In this document: piece by piece, positions 16,070-23,129 of the stretch
Numbering within the stretch: the first letter of the stretch is position 1
Layout: every line of letters starts with the position of its first letter
Source: an uncultured Mailhella sp.
GTDB lineage: Bacteria > Desulfobacterota > Desulfovibrionia > Desulfovibrionales > Desulfovibrionaceae
Assembly: GCA_944324625.1 (NCBI GenBank)
Contig: CALUWZ010000005.1
Span: 1 to 23,828 of the forward strand
Length of the DNA stretch: 23,828 nt
Direction: 5' to 3'
The notes under the pieces: generated by a model
Databases searched by the model: none
The model's input: the letters and a program-made list of their open reading frames with translations, nothing else
Told to the model about the DNA's origin: nothing
Made by a program: the position numbers and the translations under genes

Positions 16070-16099
16070 TTTGCCGTCCTGCGCAAGCAGTACGGCAAA
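16070..16099. repeat. long hairpin with GCAA tetraloop
   Basis: TTTGCCGT (16070-16077) pairs with ACGGCAAA (16092-16099). After one mismatch, CTGC pairs with GCAG across a GCAA (GNRA-type) loop. The fold has twelve base pairs. No T tail is adjacent, so it is not a simple terminator. Confidence 0.6.
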
Positions 16100-16157
16100 T
16101 GCAGTTCGTTGTTCAGACACGTTGCCACAAGCCAAAATACAGGCAAAAATCCAAATA

Positions 16158-16207
16158 GCAACGAGTTCCGCAGGAGAGGGCGAAAGCTCTCGGCTGCGCA
16201 ACGAGTT
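16158..16207. repeat. hairpin flanked by a 10-base direct repeat
   Basis: GCAACGAGTT occurs at 16158-16167 and again at 16198-16207. Between and touching the copies, CGCAG+GAGAG pairs with CTCTC...CTGCG (16169-16178 with 16187-16198). A palindrome bounded by direct repeats can mark a mobile intergenic element, but the arrangement could also be chance. Confidence 0.45.
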
Positions 16208-16228
16208 ACAGGGGGTATGCTTGGGTTT

Positions 16229-16302
16229 CCAAAGGGTGAGAGCAAGGGGACAGCGTCCCCGACAGCTTACCCTTTGGTCGGGTCAAGGGGTGAAGCCCCT
16301 TG
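16229..16302. repeat. two strong palindromes next to the aminotransferase 3' end
   Basis: CCAAAGGGT/ACCCTTTGG (16229-16237 with 16269-16277) encloses AGC/GCT and GGGGAC-AGC-GTCCCC (16246-16260), a three-level hairpin. CAAGGGG-TGAAG-CCCCTTG (16284-16302) follows 14 bases before the aminotransferase stop. The latter could terminate the minus-strand transcript, though a T tail is not obvious. Confidence 0.6.
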
Positions 16303-16315
16303 AAATGTTTTGCAA

Positions 16316-17518
16316 TTACTTTGCATATTCCTTTAACGCCCTGCAGGCGTTTTGGATTTGTTCGGTGCTGACGCCTGAAAAGGCAAGGCGCACAAAGTGT
16401 TCTGTTTCGTTCGGCAGTTTTTTGCCGAAGTGTTCGCGGGTGCAGAAGGAAACCCCTGTTTTGACAAGCACGTCTTCGGCAAAGTCCGCATAGTTTGCTG
16501 CAAAGCCTTTTTGCGCCATGAGCTTGGTTACGTTGGGGTAGAGGTAAAAGGCGCAGTTGGGGCTCGGGCAGTGCACGCCGTTTATTTCATTGAGCAGTTT
16601 TACCGCCAAGTCGCGGCGCAGGCGCAGTTCGTCAATGATTTTTTTGTTTTCGCTTTCGGGCAGTTTCAGGGCTTCCAGTGCGCCGTACTGGGTGAAATGG
16701 GGCGTGCAGGATTCTATGTTCACATTGAGCTTGGAAAGCTGGGGAATATATTTGTCCGGCGCAAGCATGGCGCCTACGCGCCAGCCTGTCATGGCAAATT
16801 TTTTGGAGAAAGTATACAGCAGCACGCAGCGGTCGCGGATTTCCTCTATTTCCAGCATGGAGTGGGATTTGCCTTCATAGCGGATGTCGAAATAAGCTTC
16901 GTCAATCAGTGCCGTGAGGTTGTATTTCAGTATGATTTCCGCCAGTTTTTCTCTTTCTTCCGCGCTTGCTTCGGACCCTGTCGGGTTTTGGAAGTCATTG
17001 ATGACAATGCAGGTTGTTTTTGGGGTTATGGATTTTTCAAGGGCTTCAAGGTTAATGGCGTAGCCTCGGGCTGTTTCCAAAAATCCGTATGGTTTGGGGA
17101 TTCCGCCCAGAAATTCGATAAAAGACTCATAAATGGGAAAGCCGGGATTCGGGAAAAGCACTTCGTCGCCTTCGTTCATAAAACCGAGCAGAAATTTTGC
17201 GATAACAGGCTTGCCGCCGGTTTGGATAAGCACGTTTTGGGCTGTGTATTTTGTATGTCTGGTGGCGTTGATTTCTTCGGCAAGGGCTTCGCGCAGGGGC
17301 AGAATGCCTGCGGCGGGGCAGTAGCCTGTTCTGCCGTCGCGCACGGCCCTGAACATGGCTTCTGTCACAGGTTCGGGGGTTTTGAAATTCAAGTCCCCAA
17401 GGTGGAAGGGGTATACAATGTTGCCGTCTTCTTGGTGCTTCATGGCCCGCAGGGCAACCTGAAACGCGTTTTCCGTGCCCAGTCTGTTCATTCTTTCTGA
17501 TAAGCCTCTTGATATCAT
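16316..17518 (-). CDS. PLP-dependent class I/II aminotransferase
   Basis: This 400-residue fold-type I aminotransferase moves an amino group between an amino acid and a 2-oxo acid in the cytoplasm. Substrates are not readable; aspartate- or alanine-type are common for this subgroup. PLP-site residues are visible: NPGFPIY (124-130), NDFQNPTGS with Asn178, DEAY (Asp206, Tyr209), and the lysine motif FSKKFAMTGWRVGAM with the Schiff-base Lys239 and Arg247. RLAFSG near the C-terminus carries the carboxylate-binding Arg. The frame is open to 17551, but the ATG at 17518 has AGGAG eight bases upstream. That AGGAG overlaps the stop codon of the Memo-family gene just upstream, so the two genes are co-transcribed and translationally coupled. 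Confidence 0.93.
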   Translation of the reverse strand: MISRGLSERMNRLGTENAFQVALRAMKHQEDGNIVYPFHLGDLNFKTPEPVTEAMFRAVRDGRTGYCPAAGILPLREALAEEINATRHTKYTAQNVLIQTGGKPVIAKFLLGFMNEGDEVLFPNPGFPIYESFIEFLGGIPKPYGFLETARGYAINLEALEKSITPKTTCIVINDFQNPTGSEASAEEREKLAEIILKYNLTALIDEAYFDIRYEGKSHSMLEIEEIRDRCVLLYTFSKKFAMTGWRVGAMLAPDKYIPQLSKLNVNIESCTPHFTQYGALEALKLPESENKKIIDELRLRRDLAVKLLNEINGVHCPSPNCAFYLYPNVTKLMAQKGFAANYADFAEDVLVKTGVSFCTREHFGKKLPNETEHFVRLAFSGVSTEQIQNACRALKEYAK

Positions 17519-17528
17519 GGCAAAACTC

Positions 17529-18341
17529 CTACATGAAATATAATCCTGCATACCCGACTACGCGGCCTGCGTCGCCTGAAGTCCGTGCTGACGTATCATA
17601 ACCTGCAATGCGGCATTCCTGCAAGCCCAAAGCCTTGGCTGTGCGTATGCCGATATAGGCGCCGAGCACGCCGCACATGCTGATGTCATGCGTGATTACT
17701 GTTTGAAAAAGGGCTTTTTCGTCCAGATTTTTTATGGCTTCAAGAGCCAGAAAATCCTTGCGGCGGTTTTCTTTTTCATCGGCAAAATGGTTCATGTCGG
17801 AACTGATGACAAGCCCCGTGTCCGTGCTGTCTGCCATGATTTGGCTGACTGCCTGCGCCATTCGGTCAAGATTGTCCGTATTCATCAGCGAAACGGGGAC
17901 AATGGAAAAACTGCCGCCGTACTGATACTGCAGAAAAGGCAAAATCACTTCAATGGAATGTTCGCGAAGATGCGCGCCGCGGTCAGCAGTAAAAAAAGGA
18001 TACTGCAGAAGCTGCCGCGCCGTGCTGTCTGAAATTTTTACAGGTCCGAGCGGTGTTTCAAAAGCGCCGCTGTCCCAGACTGCGCCGTGCCTGCCAAGCC
18101 CCGTATGGTTTGGGCAGAGCATAATCAGAGTTTTGGGCAGGCGGATTTGGGACAAGGTCTGCGCCATAACCGTGCCCGAATAGATATGGCCCGCATGGGG
18201 AAGCATGCAGATTTTTACGGGCAGAGGCGCATTGCCCGTCTGTTTCTGTTCTGCCTGCATAAAGAAATCGCGCAGGCTTGCGTTCAGGCTTTCCGGTTCG
18301 TGCGGATAAAAAAGGCCTGCGCACTGCATTTTTCTCAGCAT
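17529..18341 (-). CDS. Memo-family protein (AmmeMemoRadiSam system protein B-like)
   Basis: This 270-residue protein belongs to the Memo/LigB-like dioxygenase-fold family. In bacteria the family often occurs with AMMECR1 and radical-SAM partners, but neither is present here. Family landmarks are AGLFYP near the start, MLPHAGHIYSG (46-56), LCPNHTG (74-80), LREHSIEVILPFLQY, ISSDMNHFA, HDISMCGVLG, and the closing YDTSARTSGDAGRVVGYAGL. The conserved histidines and cysteine of the putative metal site (His in PHAGH, His in REHS, Cys in SMCG) are retained. The start at 18341 is supported by AAGGAG six bases upstream. The stop codon TAG is part of the ribosome binding site of the following aminotransferase, so expression of the two is coupled. 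The biochemical role of the family is not settled. Confidence 0.93.
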   Translation of the reverse strand: MLRKMQCAGLFYPHEPESLNASLRDFFMQAEQKQTGNAPLPVKICMLPHAGHIYSGTVMAQTLSQIRLPKTLIMLCPNHTGLGRHGAVWDSGAFETPLGPVKISDSTARQLLQYPFFTADRGAHLREHSIEVILPFLQYQYGGSFSIVPVSLMNTDNLDRMAQAVSQIMADSTDTGLVISSDMNHFADEKENRRKDFLALEAIKNLDEKALFQTVITHDISMCGVLGAYIGIRTAKALGLQECRIAGYDTSARTSGDAGRVVGYAGLYFM

Positions 18342-18376
18342 GTGTTCTCCTTTTTGGTTTTGCGCAGAGTATGTAT

Positions 18377-18413
18377 AAAAATTGAACAGATAGTTATTTG
18401 TTTATCAATTTTT
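18377..18413. promoter_or_regulatory. inverted repeat in the divergent control region
   Basis: AAAAATTGA (18377-18385) and TCAATTTTT (18405-18413) form a nine-base inverted repeat with a 19-base spacer. It is about 36 bases upstream of the Memo-gene start and about 80 bases upstream of the sigma-54 promoter, a distance suited to an enhancer-binding protein site. The role is inference. Confidence 0.3.
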
Positions 18414-18492
18414 GTACAATGCGGATTTTGGCAATAAATGAAATATAAAATACTTTTTCTTGTTTTTCAATATGTTATAAATATAAAATTTT

Positions 18493-18509
18493 TTGGCACG
18501 GTACTTGCT
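18493..18509 (+). promoter_or_regulatory. sigma-54 (RpoN) promoter
   Basis: TTGGCACGGTACTTGCT matches the -24/-12 consensus YTGGCACG-N4-TTGCW at essentially every position. The GG (18495-18496) and GC (18507-18508) are 12 bases apart, as required. It predicts transcription from about 18520 toward the small secreted protein gene. TTGCT-TTAT-AGCAA (18505-18518) is an inverted repeat over the -12 element. Confidence 0.85.
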
Positions 18510-18553
18510 TTATAGCAAATAGGAAAAGTTGGTCATCATAGCTTATACAATTG

Positions 18554-18589
18554 CTAAAAATTGTCTTCCTCACGTATCACAATTTTTAG
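18554..18589 (+). other. leader hairpin 1 of the sigma-54 transcript
   Basis: CTAAAAATTGT (18554-18564) pairs perfectly with ACAATTTTTAG (18579-18589) around a 14-base loop. The loop's CTCAC (18569-18573) is complementary to GTGAG (18589-18593) just after the stem, so an alternative fold or pseudoknot is possible. Confidence 0.6.
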
Positions 18590-18600
18590 TGAGCTTTCCC

Positions 18601-18630
18601 GAGTATAAATCCCGTTCGGGATTTATACTC
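18601..18630 (+). other. perfect 30-base palindrome 14 bases before the start codon
   Basis: GAGTATAAATCCCG (18601-18614) is followed, after TT, by its exact complement (18617-18630). As RNA this gives a roughly 13-base-pair stem with a GTTC loop, ending nine bases upstream of the weak AGAG ribosome binding site of the gene at 18645. It could control translation or RNA stability, or be a DNA operator. Confidence 0.7.
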
Positions 18631-18644
18631 ACAAAGAGATAATC

Positions 18645-18929
18645 ATGCAAAAAACAATAAGAATGTACCTCTGGTTTTGTTTTGGCGGGATCATTTCTTT
18701 ATTTTTTGCACCTGTCGGCTTTGCAGAATGCTTGGAAAATGCTCCTCAGCCAAATTCGGACAATTCCTGTGAAATTTGGCAGGCGTCTTCAAATGACTAT
18801 ACCTTTCTGGAATTTTTGTCCGAGGTTTTCACATCTCATGACAAAACCGATATAAATAAGGAAACAACCCCCAATACCATACAAAAAACAGAACAATCTC
18901 CCCCAACAAAAAATTTTACAAACCATTAA
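18645..18929 (+). CDS. small secreted protein, sigma-54-controlled, unknown function
   Basis: This 94-residue protein resembles no family that I know. The N-terminus is a typical Sec signal: MQKTIR, then a hydrophobic core of about 17 residues, then VGFA with cleavage likely after Ala27. The mature peptide of about 67 residues has two cysteines (in ECLEN and NSCEIW), which could form one disulfide. The rest is acidic to polar, rich in Asn, Thr, Ser and Pro, and probably disordered at the C-terminus (NKETTPNTIQKTEQSPPTKN). The ATG has only a weak AGAG ribosome binding site. Evidence that it is a real gene is the context: a near-perfect sigma-54 promoter 136 bases upstream, two leader hairpins, and a strong terminator after it. 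A regulatory RNA that carries this frame by chance is the alternative. Confidence 0.6.
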   Translation: MQKTIRMYLWFCFGGIISLFFAPVGFAECLENAPQPNSDNSCEIWQASSNDYTFLEFLSEVFTSHDKTDINKETTPNTIQKTEQSPPTKNFTNH

Positions 18930-18943
18930 CCAACCCCTTATGA

Positions 18944-18970
18944 GCAGACTTTAGTGGTCTCAAAGTCTGC
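18944..18970 (+). other. 3' hairpin of the sigma-54 transcript
   Basis: GCAGACTTT (18944-18952) pairs with AAAGTCTGC (18962-18970) around a nine-base loop. It sits 14 bases after the stop codon and ten bases before the terminator stem. No T tail follows, so it is probably an RNA-stability or regulatory element. Confidence 0.55.
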
Positions 18971-18980
18971 ACTCCCCCAA

Positions 18981-19015
18981 AAGCACTTGGTTCCCCCCCA
19001 AGTGCTTATTTTTTT
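18981..19015 (+). terminator. intrinsic terminator of the small secreted protein gene
   Basis: AAGCACTTGG (18981-18990) and CCAAGTGCTT (18997-19006) form a ten-base-pair stem with loop TTCCCC. ATTTTTTT follows. This is the strongest terminator in the window by stem length and tail. Confidence 0.94.
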
Positions 19016-19419
19016 GTATTGTCTGCATAATTTTGTCAGCCAAAGAAAGGAAAATCTGATTTTGGGGAAGGAGAAGTTTTTTTGACCGGAATTGGCATAA
19101 TTGTTTTTCTGTTCCTGACCGAAAAGCAAAATAATTTGCTTTTGCTTTATTTATCAATTGGTTATAATTTGTTTCAAGTGTTCGCACCGTCTGTTTGGGC
19201 AAAGCTGTCACTGTTTGCTTTGCGCAGGGCGGGAGCGGCAAAGTTTTCAGGATGCCAAAAAGCGCGCGGCAATGTTTGTAAGGGCAGGGAGCAGGTCTGG
19301 CTGCGGCGCGCATGACAGATTAATTGACACAGCATATTGATCTGCATTTTCCATAATGGGACAGTTTGTATCACGGTATTATGATAAAAATGCTTCAATG
19401 CACAATGCAGATGTTCCGT
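19016..19419. other. non-coding stretch between convergent terminators
   Basis: This stretch lies between the terminator of the small secreted protein gene and the terminator of the BrnQ gene. An open frame at 19082-19315 has no credible start signal or protein-like features. A TTGACA at 19324-19329 lacks a well-spaced -10 box. Nothing else was recognised. Confidence 0.5.
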
Positions 19420-19457
19420 AAAAATTAAACCCCATAAGAGAAGTATTTCTTATGGGG
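19420..19457 (-). terminator. intrinsic terminator of the BrnQ gene
   Basis: CCCCATAAGA (19430-19439) pairs with TCTTATGGGG (19448-19457) around an eight-base loop. On the minus strand TTTAATTTTTA follows. It lies about 28 bases after the brnQ stop. Confidence 0.82.
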
Positions 19458-19484
19458 CTGCTGTTTAAAACGGAAATGTTTTAT

Positions 19485-20774
19485 TTATTTTTCATCGTTT
19501 TGTTTTGCGCTGTTTTTAAGTTTTGAGGCACAATACGCGATAATCATTCCCAAAACGCAGGGAATAATCCACACAAAGCCCACATCGGCCAGAGGAATTT
19601 TTTTCAGAAATTCAGTAATTCCCGTAAATCCCAAGGTTTGGGCGCCCACTTCAACAGTAATCGCTACAAGTGTTGCATAGGTTGCCGTTCTGAAAACCCA
19701 AACATTTTTCACGCCGAAAATATTTAACAAAATAAGAATGATTGTAACCGGATACAATATGCATAAGGCAGGAATGGAAAGCTTGATGATAAAATCAACG
19801 CCTCCGAGCGCCAAAACGCCCGAAAATACGGATATTATCAATGCCCACGCTTTATAGCTTATATTGGTGAACCGTGCAAACCAGTCGGCGGATATGGCAA
19901 CAAGGCCGACCGCAGTGGTAAAGCATGCGGCGGCAACGCAGATGCCGAAAGCAATTTTGCCTGCCGGGCCGAGGGTTACTTCCGCAAGGTACAGTGCGGA
20001 ACTTGTAGTTTCAAAGGTTCCCGCACCGCTGATTTTGGACCCCAAATACATGAGGCAGAAATAAATAACCCCGAGCCCCGCCGCAGCAATAAAAGCAGAA
20101 AAAAAAAAAAAAAATCTCTGTTCCCTTTCGTCTTTGATGCCTTTTCCTTCAAGGCCTTTGACAATAATTACGCCGAAAAGAACGGAAGCAAGGGCGTCCA
20201 TGGTCTGATATCCGTTTACAAAGCCCTGTGCGAAAACGCTTGTAACCTGCTTGTCAACAGGGGTGCCCAAATCGCCCGTAATCCCGAAAAAGGCAATGGC
20301 CGCCAAAATTGCAAGAAGTATGGGAGTGATGAATTTTCCTATGATATCGGTAAGCTTTGATTCTTTGATAACAATCAGATACGCCGCACCAAAAAACAGG
20401 GCGGAAGATATGACCGACAGCAAAAACGGATCGGTATTGGGAAAAGACGGAAGAACGCCCATTTCAAACGTGGTGGAACCCGTTCGCGGAATGGCAAAAA
20501 GCGGTCCGATCACAAGCACAAGTATGGTGCAGTAAAGCGTGTTGAAGCGGGCTGATATTTTTTTTGAAAAATCTTCAAGCCGTCCGACTTTGGTAAAAGC
20601 CAAAACGCCGAGCAGCGGCAGGCCGACGCCCGTCAGCAAAAATCCTATTCCTGCCAAAAACCAGTCCTTTCCCATGGCAATGCCCAAGGAAGGAGGGAAA
20701 ATAAGATTGCCTGCTCCAAAAAACATGGCAAACAACGCAAATCCTAAAATTACGGCTTCTTTTTTCTTGTTCAT
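19485..20774 (-). CDS. brnQ: branched-chain amino acid:cation symporter (LIVCS family)
   Basis: This 429-residue inner-membrane carrier imports leucine, isoleucine and valine with Na+ or H+. About twelve hydrophobic segments are present. The family N-terminus is clear: MNKKKEAVILGFALFAMFFGAGNLIFPPSLG, whose GAGNLIFPP is the LIVCS signature. Further landmarks are GFVNGYQTMDALASVLFGVIIV in the middle and LVAISADWFARFTNISYKAW in the second half. The frame is open to 20816, but the ATG at 20774 has GGGAG about eight bases upstream and the canonical N-terminus. A run of 16 T on the coding strand (20114-20099) encodes a phenylalanine stretch (RFFFFFSAF), and the gene is intact in this copy. It has its own terminator and promoter and stands alone. 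Confidence 0.95.
   Translation of the reverse strand: MNKKKEAVILGFALFAMFFGAGNLIFPPSLGIAMGKDWFLAGIGFLLTGVGLPLLGVLAFTKVGRLEDFSKKISARFNTLYCTILVLVIGPLFAIPRTGSTTFEMGVLPSFPNTDPFLLSVISSALFFGAAYLIVIKESKLTDIIGKFITPILLAILAAIAFFGITGDLGTPVDKQVTSVFAQGFVNGYQTMDALASVLFGVIIVKGLEGKGIKDEREQRFFFFFSAFIAAAGLGVIYFCLMYLGSKISGAGTFETTSSALYLAEVTLGPAGKIAFGICVAAACFTTAVGLVAISADWFARFTNISYKAWALIISVFSGVLALGGVDFIIKLSIPALCILYPVTIILILLNIFGVKNVWVFRTATYATLVAITVEVGAQTLGFTGITEFLKKIPLADVGFVWIIPCVLGMIIAYCASKLKNSAKQNDEK
20099..20114. repeat. 16-base A/T homopolymer inside brnQ
   Basis: Sixteen consecutive A on the plus strand lie in the coding region. Polymerase slippage by one base here would shift the frame of the BrnQ carrier at about residue 220. 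Confidence 0.95.
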
Positions 20775-20888
20775 ATAAAAATCTCCCTTTTGTCGGACGG
20801 GTCTTTTGCCTGACAATAGGAGAATTCCTCATAATTTGACTATTTTTTTGCTTTGGTTATGCATAGTTATTATGTTGTCAGCGCTTGA

Positions 20889-20918
20889 AATTTAATCAAA
20901 GATAATAAATCGTGTCAA
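20889..20918 (-). promoter_or_regulatory. possible brnQ promoter
   Basis: On the minus strand TTGACA (20918-20913) is followed by TAAATT (20894-20889) after 18 bases. A leader of about 105 bases precedes the brnQ ATG. The -35 is perfect and the -10 matches four of six. The stretch 20919-21107 shows nothing else convincing. Confidence 0.45.
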
Positions 20919-21107
20919 TGAATATTTTTTGCGTTTAAGGCATTTTTTAAGGAAAATATGCCCATTTGTGCCGATTTTGGATGTTTTCTCCGAAAAATAA
21001 AGAAATTTTAATTGTTATGATAACTGTATTTTGTGAAAGCGCCATAATGCAAAAAGAAAACAGAACGGTATCTTTATCGGATCAAATTCTTCTCAAAATT
21101 TAGGCAG

Positions 21108-21142
21108 ACAAAAAGCTCCGTATGACAAACATACGGAGCTTT
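21108..21142 (-). terminator. intrinsic terminator of the right-end AT-rich operon
   Basis: AAAGCTCCGTATG (21112-21124) and CATACGGAGCTTT (21130-21142) form a 13-base-pair perfect stem with loop ACAAA. Read on the minus strand the stem ends in a T run (TTTTTGTC). It lies about 190 bases after the stop of the last minus-strand gene; the intervening 21143-21335 is AT-rich with no gene. Confidence 0.75.
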
Positions 21143-21335
21143 CCAGCTTCTTTGAAAAATTTATAATTATAAAAATAAAGCTGTTCAAATTCATTCTTTG
21201 TGGTGGAGGCGGGGGAAATTTTCTTTTTGTTGTATTTATTTGATATTGTTTGAAATAAAAATTATTTTAAAATTTTTTTGCCATGGTTGTGTACACGCTA
21301 ATAAAAACTACATTTTTAACGCCTATAATATACAA

Positions 21336-22094
21336 TTATTTTTCTGTAATAATGTATGTTAATTCTTTTTTGTCATCAAATAAATATTGAAAACCACTTG
21401 ATAAAATAATTTCAACTTTATCATCTATGATAAGATATCTGTCATGTAATTTATCTTTATATGGTTTTATTTTTATTTTCTTATCAATAAGAGCAAAAGA
21501 CATATTCCCTGTACTTTCAGTATAAATCGTAATATCACATGTATCAAGACAATTTGCCTGTTTTAATAAATTTTGAATTTGAGTTAAAACTTTATGGCAA
21601 TATCTGTCTATTATTTCTATTTTATAAGCATGCTTCATTAAATTAATAAGATGTGCTTGCGCTATCTTTTTAGATTCAGATTTTTTAATTTTTTCTACAT
21701 ATGGAAATTGTGCAGTTAATTCATTAATATTAACTTCTTTTATTGTAGAATTTGCATTATATTGTTGAACTAATAAAATTTTATAGCAACTTTTTTCTAC
21801 TAACTTTTCCATTATTTCAGCTGAAAAAGGATTTTCCATAGAAAAATCTTGAAAATCCTCTTTCTTGGCAACAAACCAATATTCATTATTTAGCATTGCC
21901 TGAATTTTCATTGCATCAGGAAGTTTAGAAATTTTGGAATAATATTTTTCTAGTTGTTCTCTTGTTATATTAAAAGGTTTTAAAAATCTAAAAAGTTTGA
22001 GTTTTAAATCTTTATCAACGCTTTTTTTATCTTCATAAAAATCAAAAAAAGCTTCAACAAGTTTTTCCTCTAAAACGATATATCCCTTATCCAT
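21336..22094 (-). CDS. protein with C-terminal PLD-like HDR motif, third gene of putative defence operon
   Basis: This is a 252-residue protein with no family that I can name. The first 150 residues are mostly helical and lysine-rich. The C-terminal third has an alternating strand/helix pattern and the segment KLHDRYLIIDDKVEIILSSGF, starting at about 215, with His217-Asp218-Arg219. A single HD/HDR motif followed by a hydrophobic strand, then a Ser/Gly turn and another strand, is the layout of half a phospholipase-D-type active site. Such PLD-like domains occur in nuclease effectors and in the C-terminal domain of MIT proteins. Most PLD nucleases need two HxK motifs, which are not seen here; a dimer could supply them, or the domain may only bind. 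AGGGA lies about seven bases before the ATG. It begins nine bases after the ATPase stop, in the same AT-rich operon. Confidence 0.75.
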   Translation of the reverse strand: MDKGYIVLEEKLVEAFFDFYEDKKSVDKDLKLKLFRFLKPFNITREQLEKYYSKISKLPDAMKIQAMLNNEYWFVAKKEDFQDFSMENPFSAEIMEKLVEKSCYKILLVQQYNANSTIKEVNINELTAQFPYVEKIKKSESKKIAQAHLINLMKHAYKIEIIDRYCHKVLTQIQNLLKQANCLDTCDITIYTESTGNMSFALIDKKIKIKPYKDKLHDRYLIIDDKVEIILSSGFQYLFDDKKELTYIITEK

Positions 22095-22103
22095 GGCTTT
22101 CCC

Positions 22104-23129
22104 TTATAGCAATTCAAGATATTGCTTAGCTGTTGCATCAAAAAAGCCTGCAGGAAATTTACAATCATCTCCATTAGAATCTAAAAATCTGCCGCCTTTG
22201 CTTATGTTAATCTTTTTATACCCACTGTTTTCAAGATTGTTGTCTTTTTCTTTATAATAAATTGTTACATCTTCATTTGAAATTTCTTTTTTATAAACAT
22301 TGTAACAAAGCTTATAAATTAAATGCTCACAATGAGTTTCAATAATAACTCTAACGCCGGCATTAGCAACAAAAGCAAACAAATCAGCAAGTTTTGCCTG
22401 AGCTTTAGGGTGTAAATGAATTTCAGGGTTTTCAATTACTATTGTATCACCTATTTTACTAGATAAGCATGCAACTATAATTGAAAAAACAACACTTGAA
22501 CCAAAGCCGGTATTAAGAGATAAAAATTCTGAACCATCCTGATTTTTAAATTTCAATAAAACCAAATTAGCAATCTTTTCGGTTTTTATTTCTACGCCGA
22601 TAATTTCTTGCAACCAATAATTTACTTGAGCACCTAATGTAGTAGATTTCGTATTTGCACAAAGTTTATTGTCTAATTCTTCATATTTATTAATATCAAA
22701 AAAAGAAGGAGCAAATTGTCCGCGAACCCCAAAACTATTGTCAGTAGGTAAGGCATAAACATCCTGAGGACCTATTCTGTCAGCAGATAAAAAACGAATT
22801 TTACCTAAATTTTTTTCTAGTAATAATGCATGTACATTAAAAGAAAAAAAACTTTTATCCAATGCACAGATTTCCATTGCAGGTCTGTCATTTACTTGAC
22901 AAATAGCTTTATCTTCCGGTTTAGCATTAATATTTATAGGTGTCGGACAATATTTTTGTATGCATTCTTTTGTTTCATTGGATAAAATTTGCCAATGAGC
23001 TAAAAGGTATGCCTGTAATGCAGTAGATTTACCGCTGGAGTTTTCACCGGTAAAAATGGTTAATTGGTTTATATCAAGTTCTGCCTGTTCAACGCTTTTA
23101 AAATTTTTAATAATTAATTTTTCTGACAT
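22104..23129 (-). CDS. AAA/ABC-type ATPase (OLD/RecF-like, DUF3696-type C-terminus), putative defence component
   Basis: This is a 341-residue P-loop ATPase of the SMC/RecF/OLD-like class. The N-terminus LIIKNFKSVEQAELDINQLTIFTG leads to the Walker A motif GENSSGKST (28-36). The ABC-type signature region is LNTGFGSSVVFSIIVACL (205-222). Walker B is IVIENPEIHLHP (230-241), with Glu236 as the likely catalytic residue. The switch strand VIIETHCEHLI is at 261-271. The C-terminus ends in FPAGFFDATAKQYLELL, the pattern seen at the end of DUF3696-type ATPases. It is short for an OLD nuclease and has no Toprim domain, so nuclease activity would have to come from a partner. Its ATG overlaps the end of the DUF262 gene by 16 bases. 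Base composition is far more AT-rich than the left and centre of the window. Confidence 0.92.
   Translation of the reverse strand: MSEKLIIKNFKSVEQAELDINQLTIFTGENSSGKSTALQAYLLAHWQILSNETKECIQKYCPTPININAKPEDKAICQVNDRPAMEICALDKSFFSFNVHALLLEKNLGKIRFLSADRIGPQDVYALPTDNSFGVRGQFAPSFFDINKYEELDNKLCANTKSTTLGAQVNYWLQEIIGVEIKTEKIANLVLLKFKNQDGSEFLSLNTGFGSSVVFSIIVACLSSKIGDTIVIENPEIHLHPKAQAKLADLFAFVANAGVRVIIETHCEHLIYKLCYNVYKKEISNEDVTIYYKEKDNNLENSGYKKINISKGGRFLDSNGDDCKFPAGFFDATAKQYLELL

Noticed and set aside
15788..16493. Two overlapping plus-strand open frames of 171 and 199 codons in the convergent spacer
   Set aside because: They are composed of palindromic repeats, overlap each other in different frames, and the longer one runs into the aminotransferase gene. 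No family resemblance was seen.
16397..17500. 367-codon open frame opposite the aminotransferase
   Set aside because: Antisense shadow; the minus-strand frame has all PLP-site motifs.
19082..19315. 77-codon open frame in the spacer before the BrnQ terminator
   Set aside because: No ribosome binding site and no protein-like composition beyond one hydrophobic stretch.
19324..19357. Promoter from TTGACA to CATAAT in the spacer before brnQ
   Set aside because: The spacer is 22 bases, too long for a normal promoter, and no gene follows on that strand.
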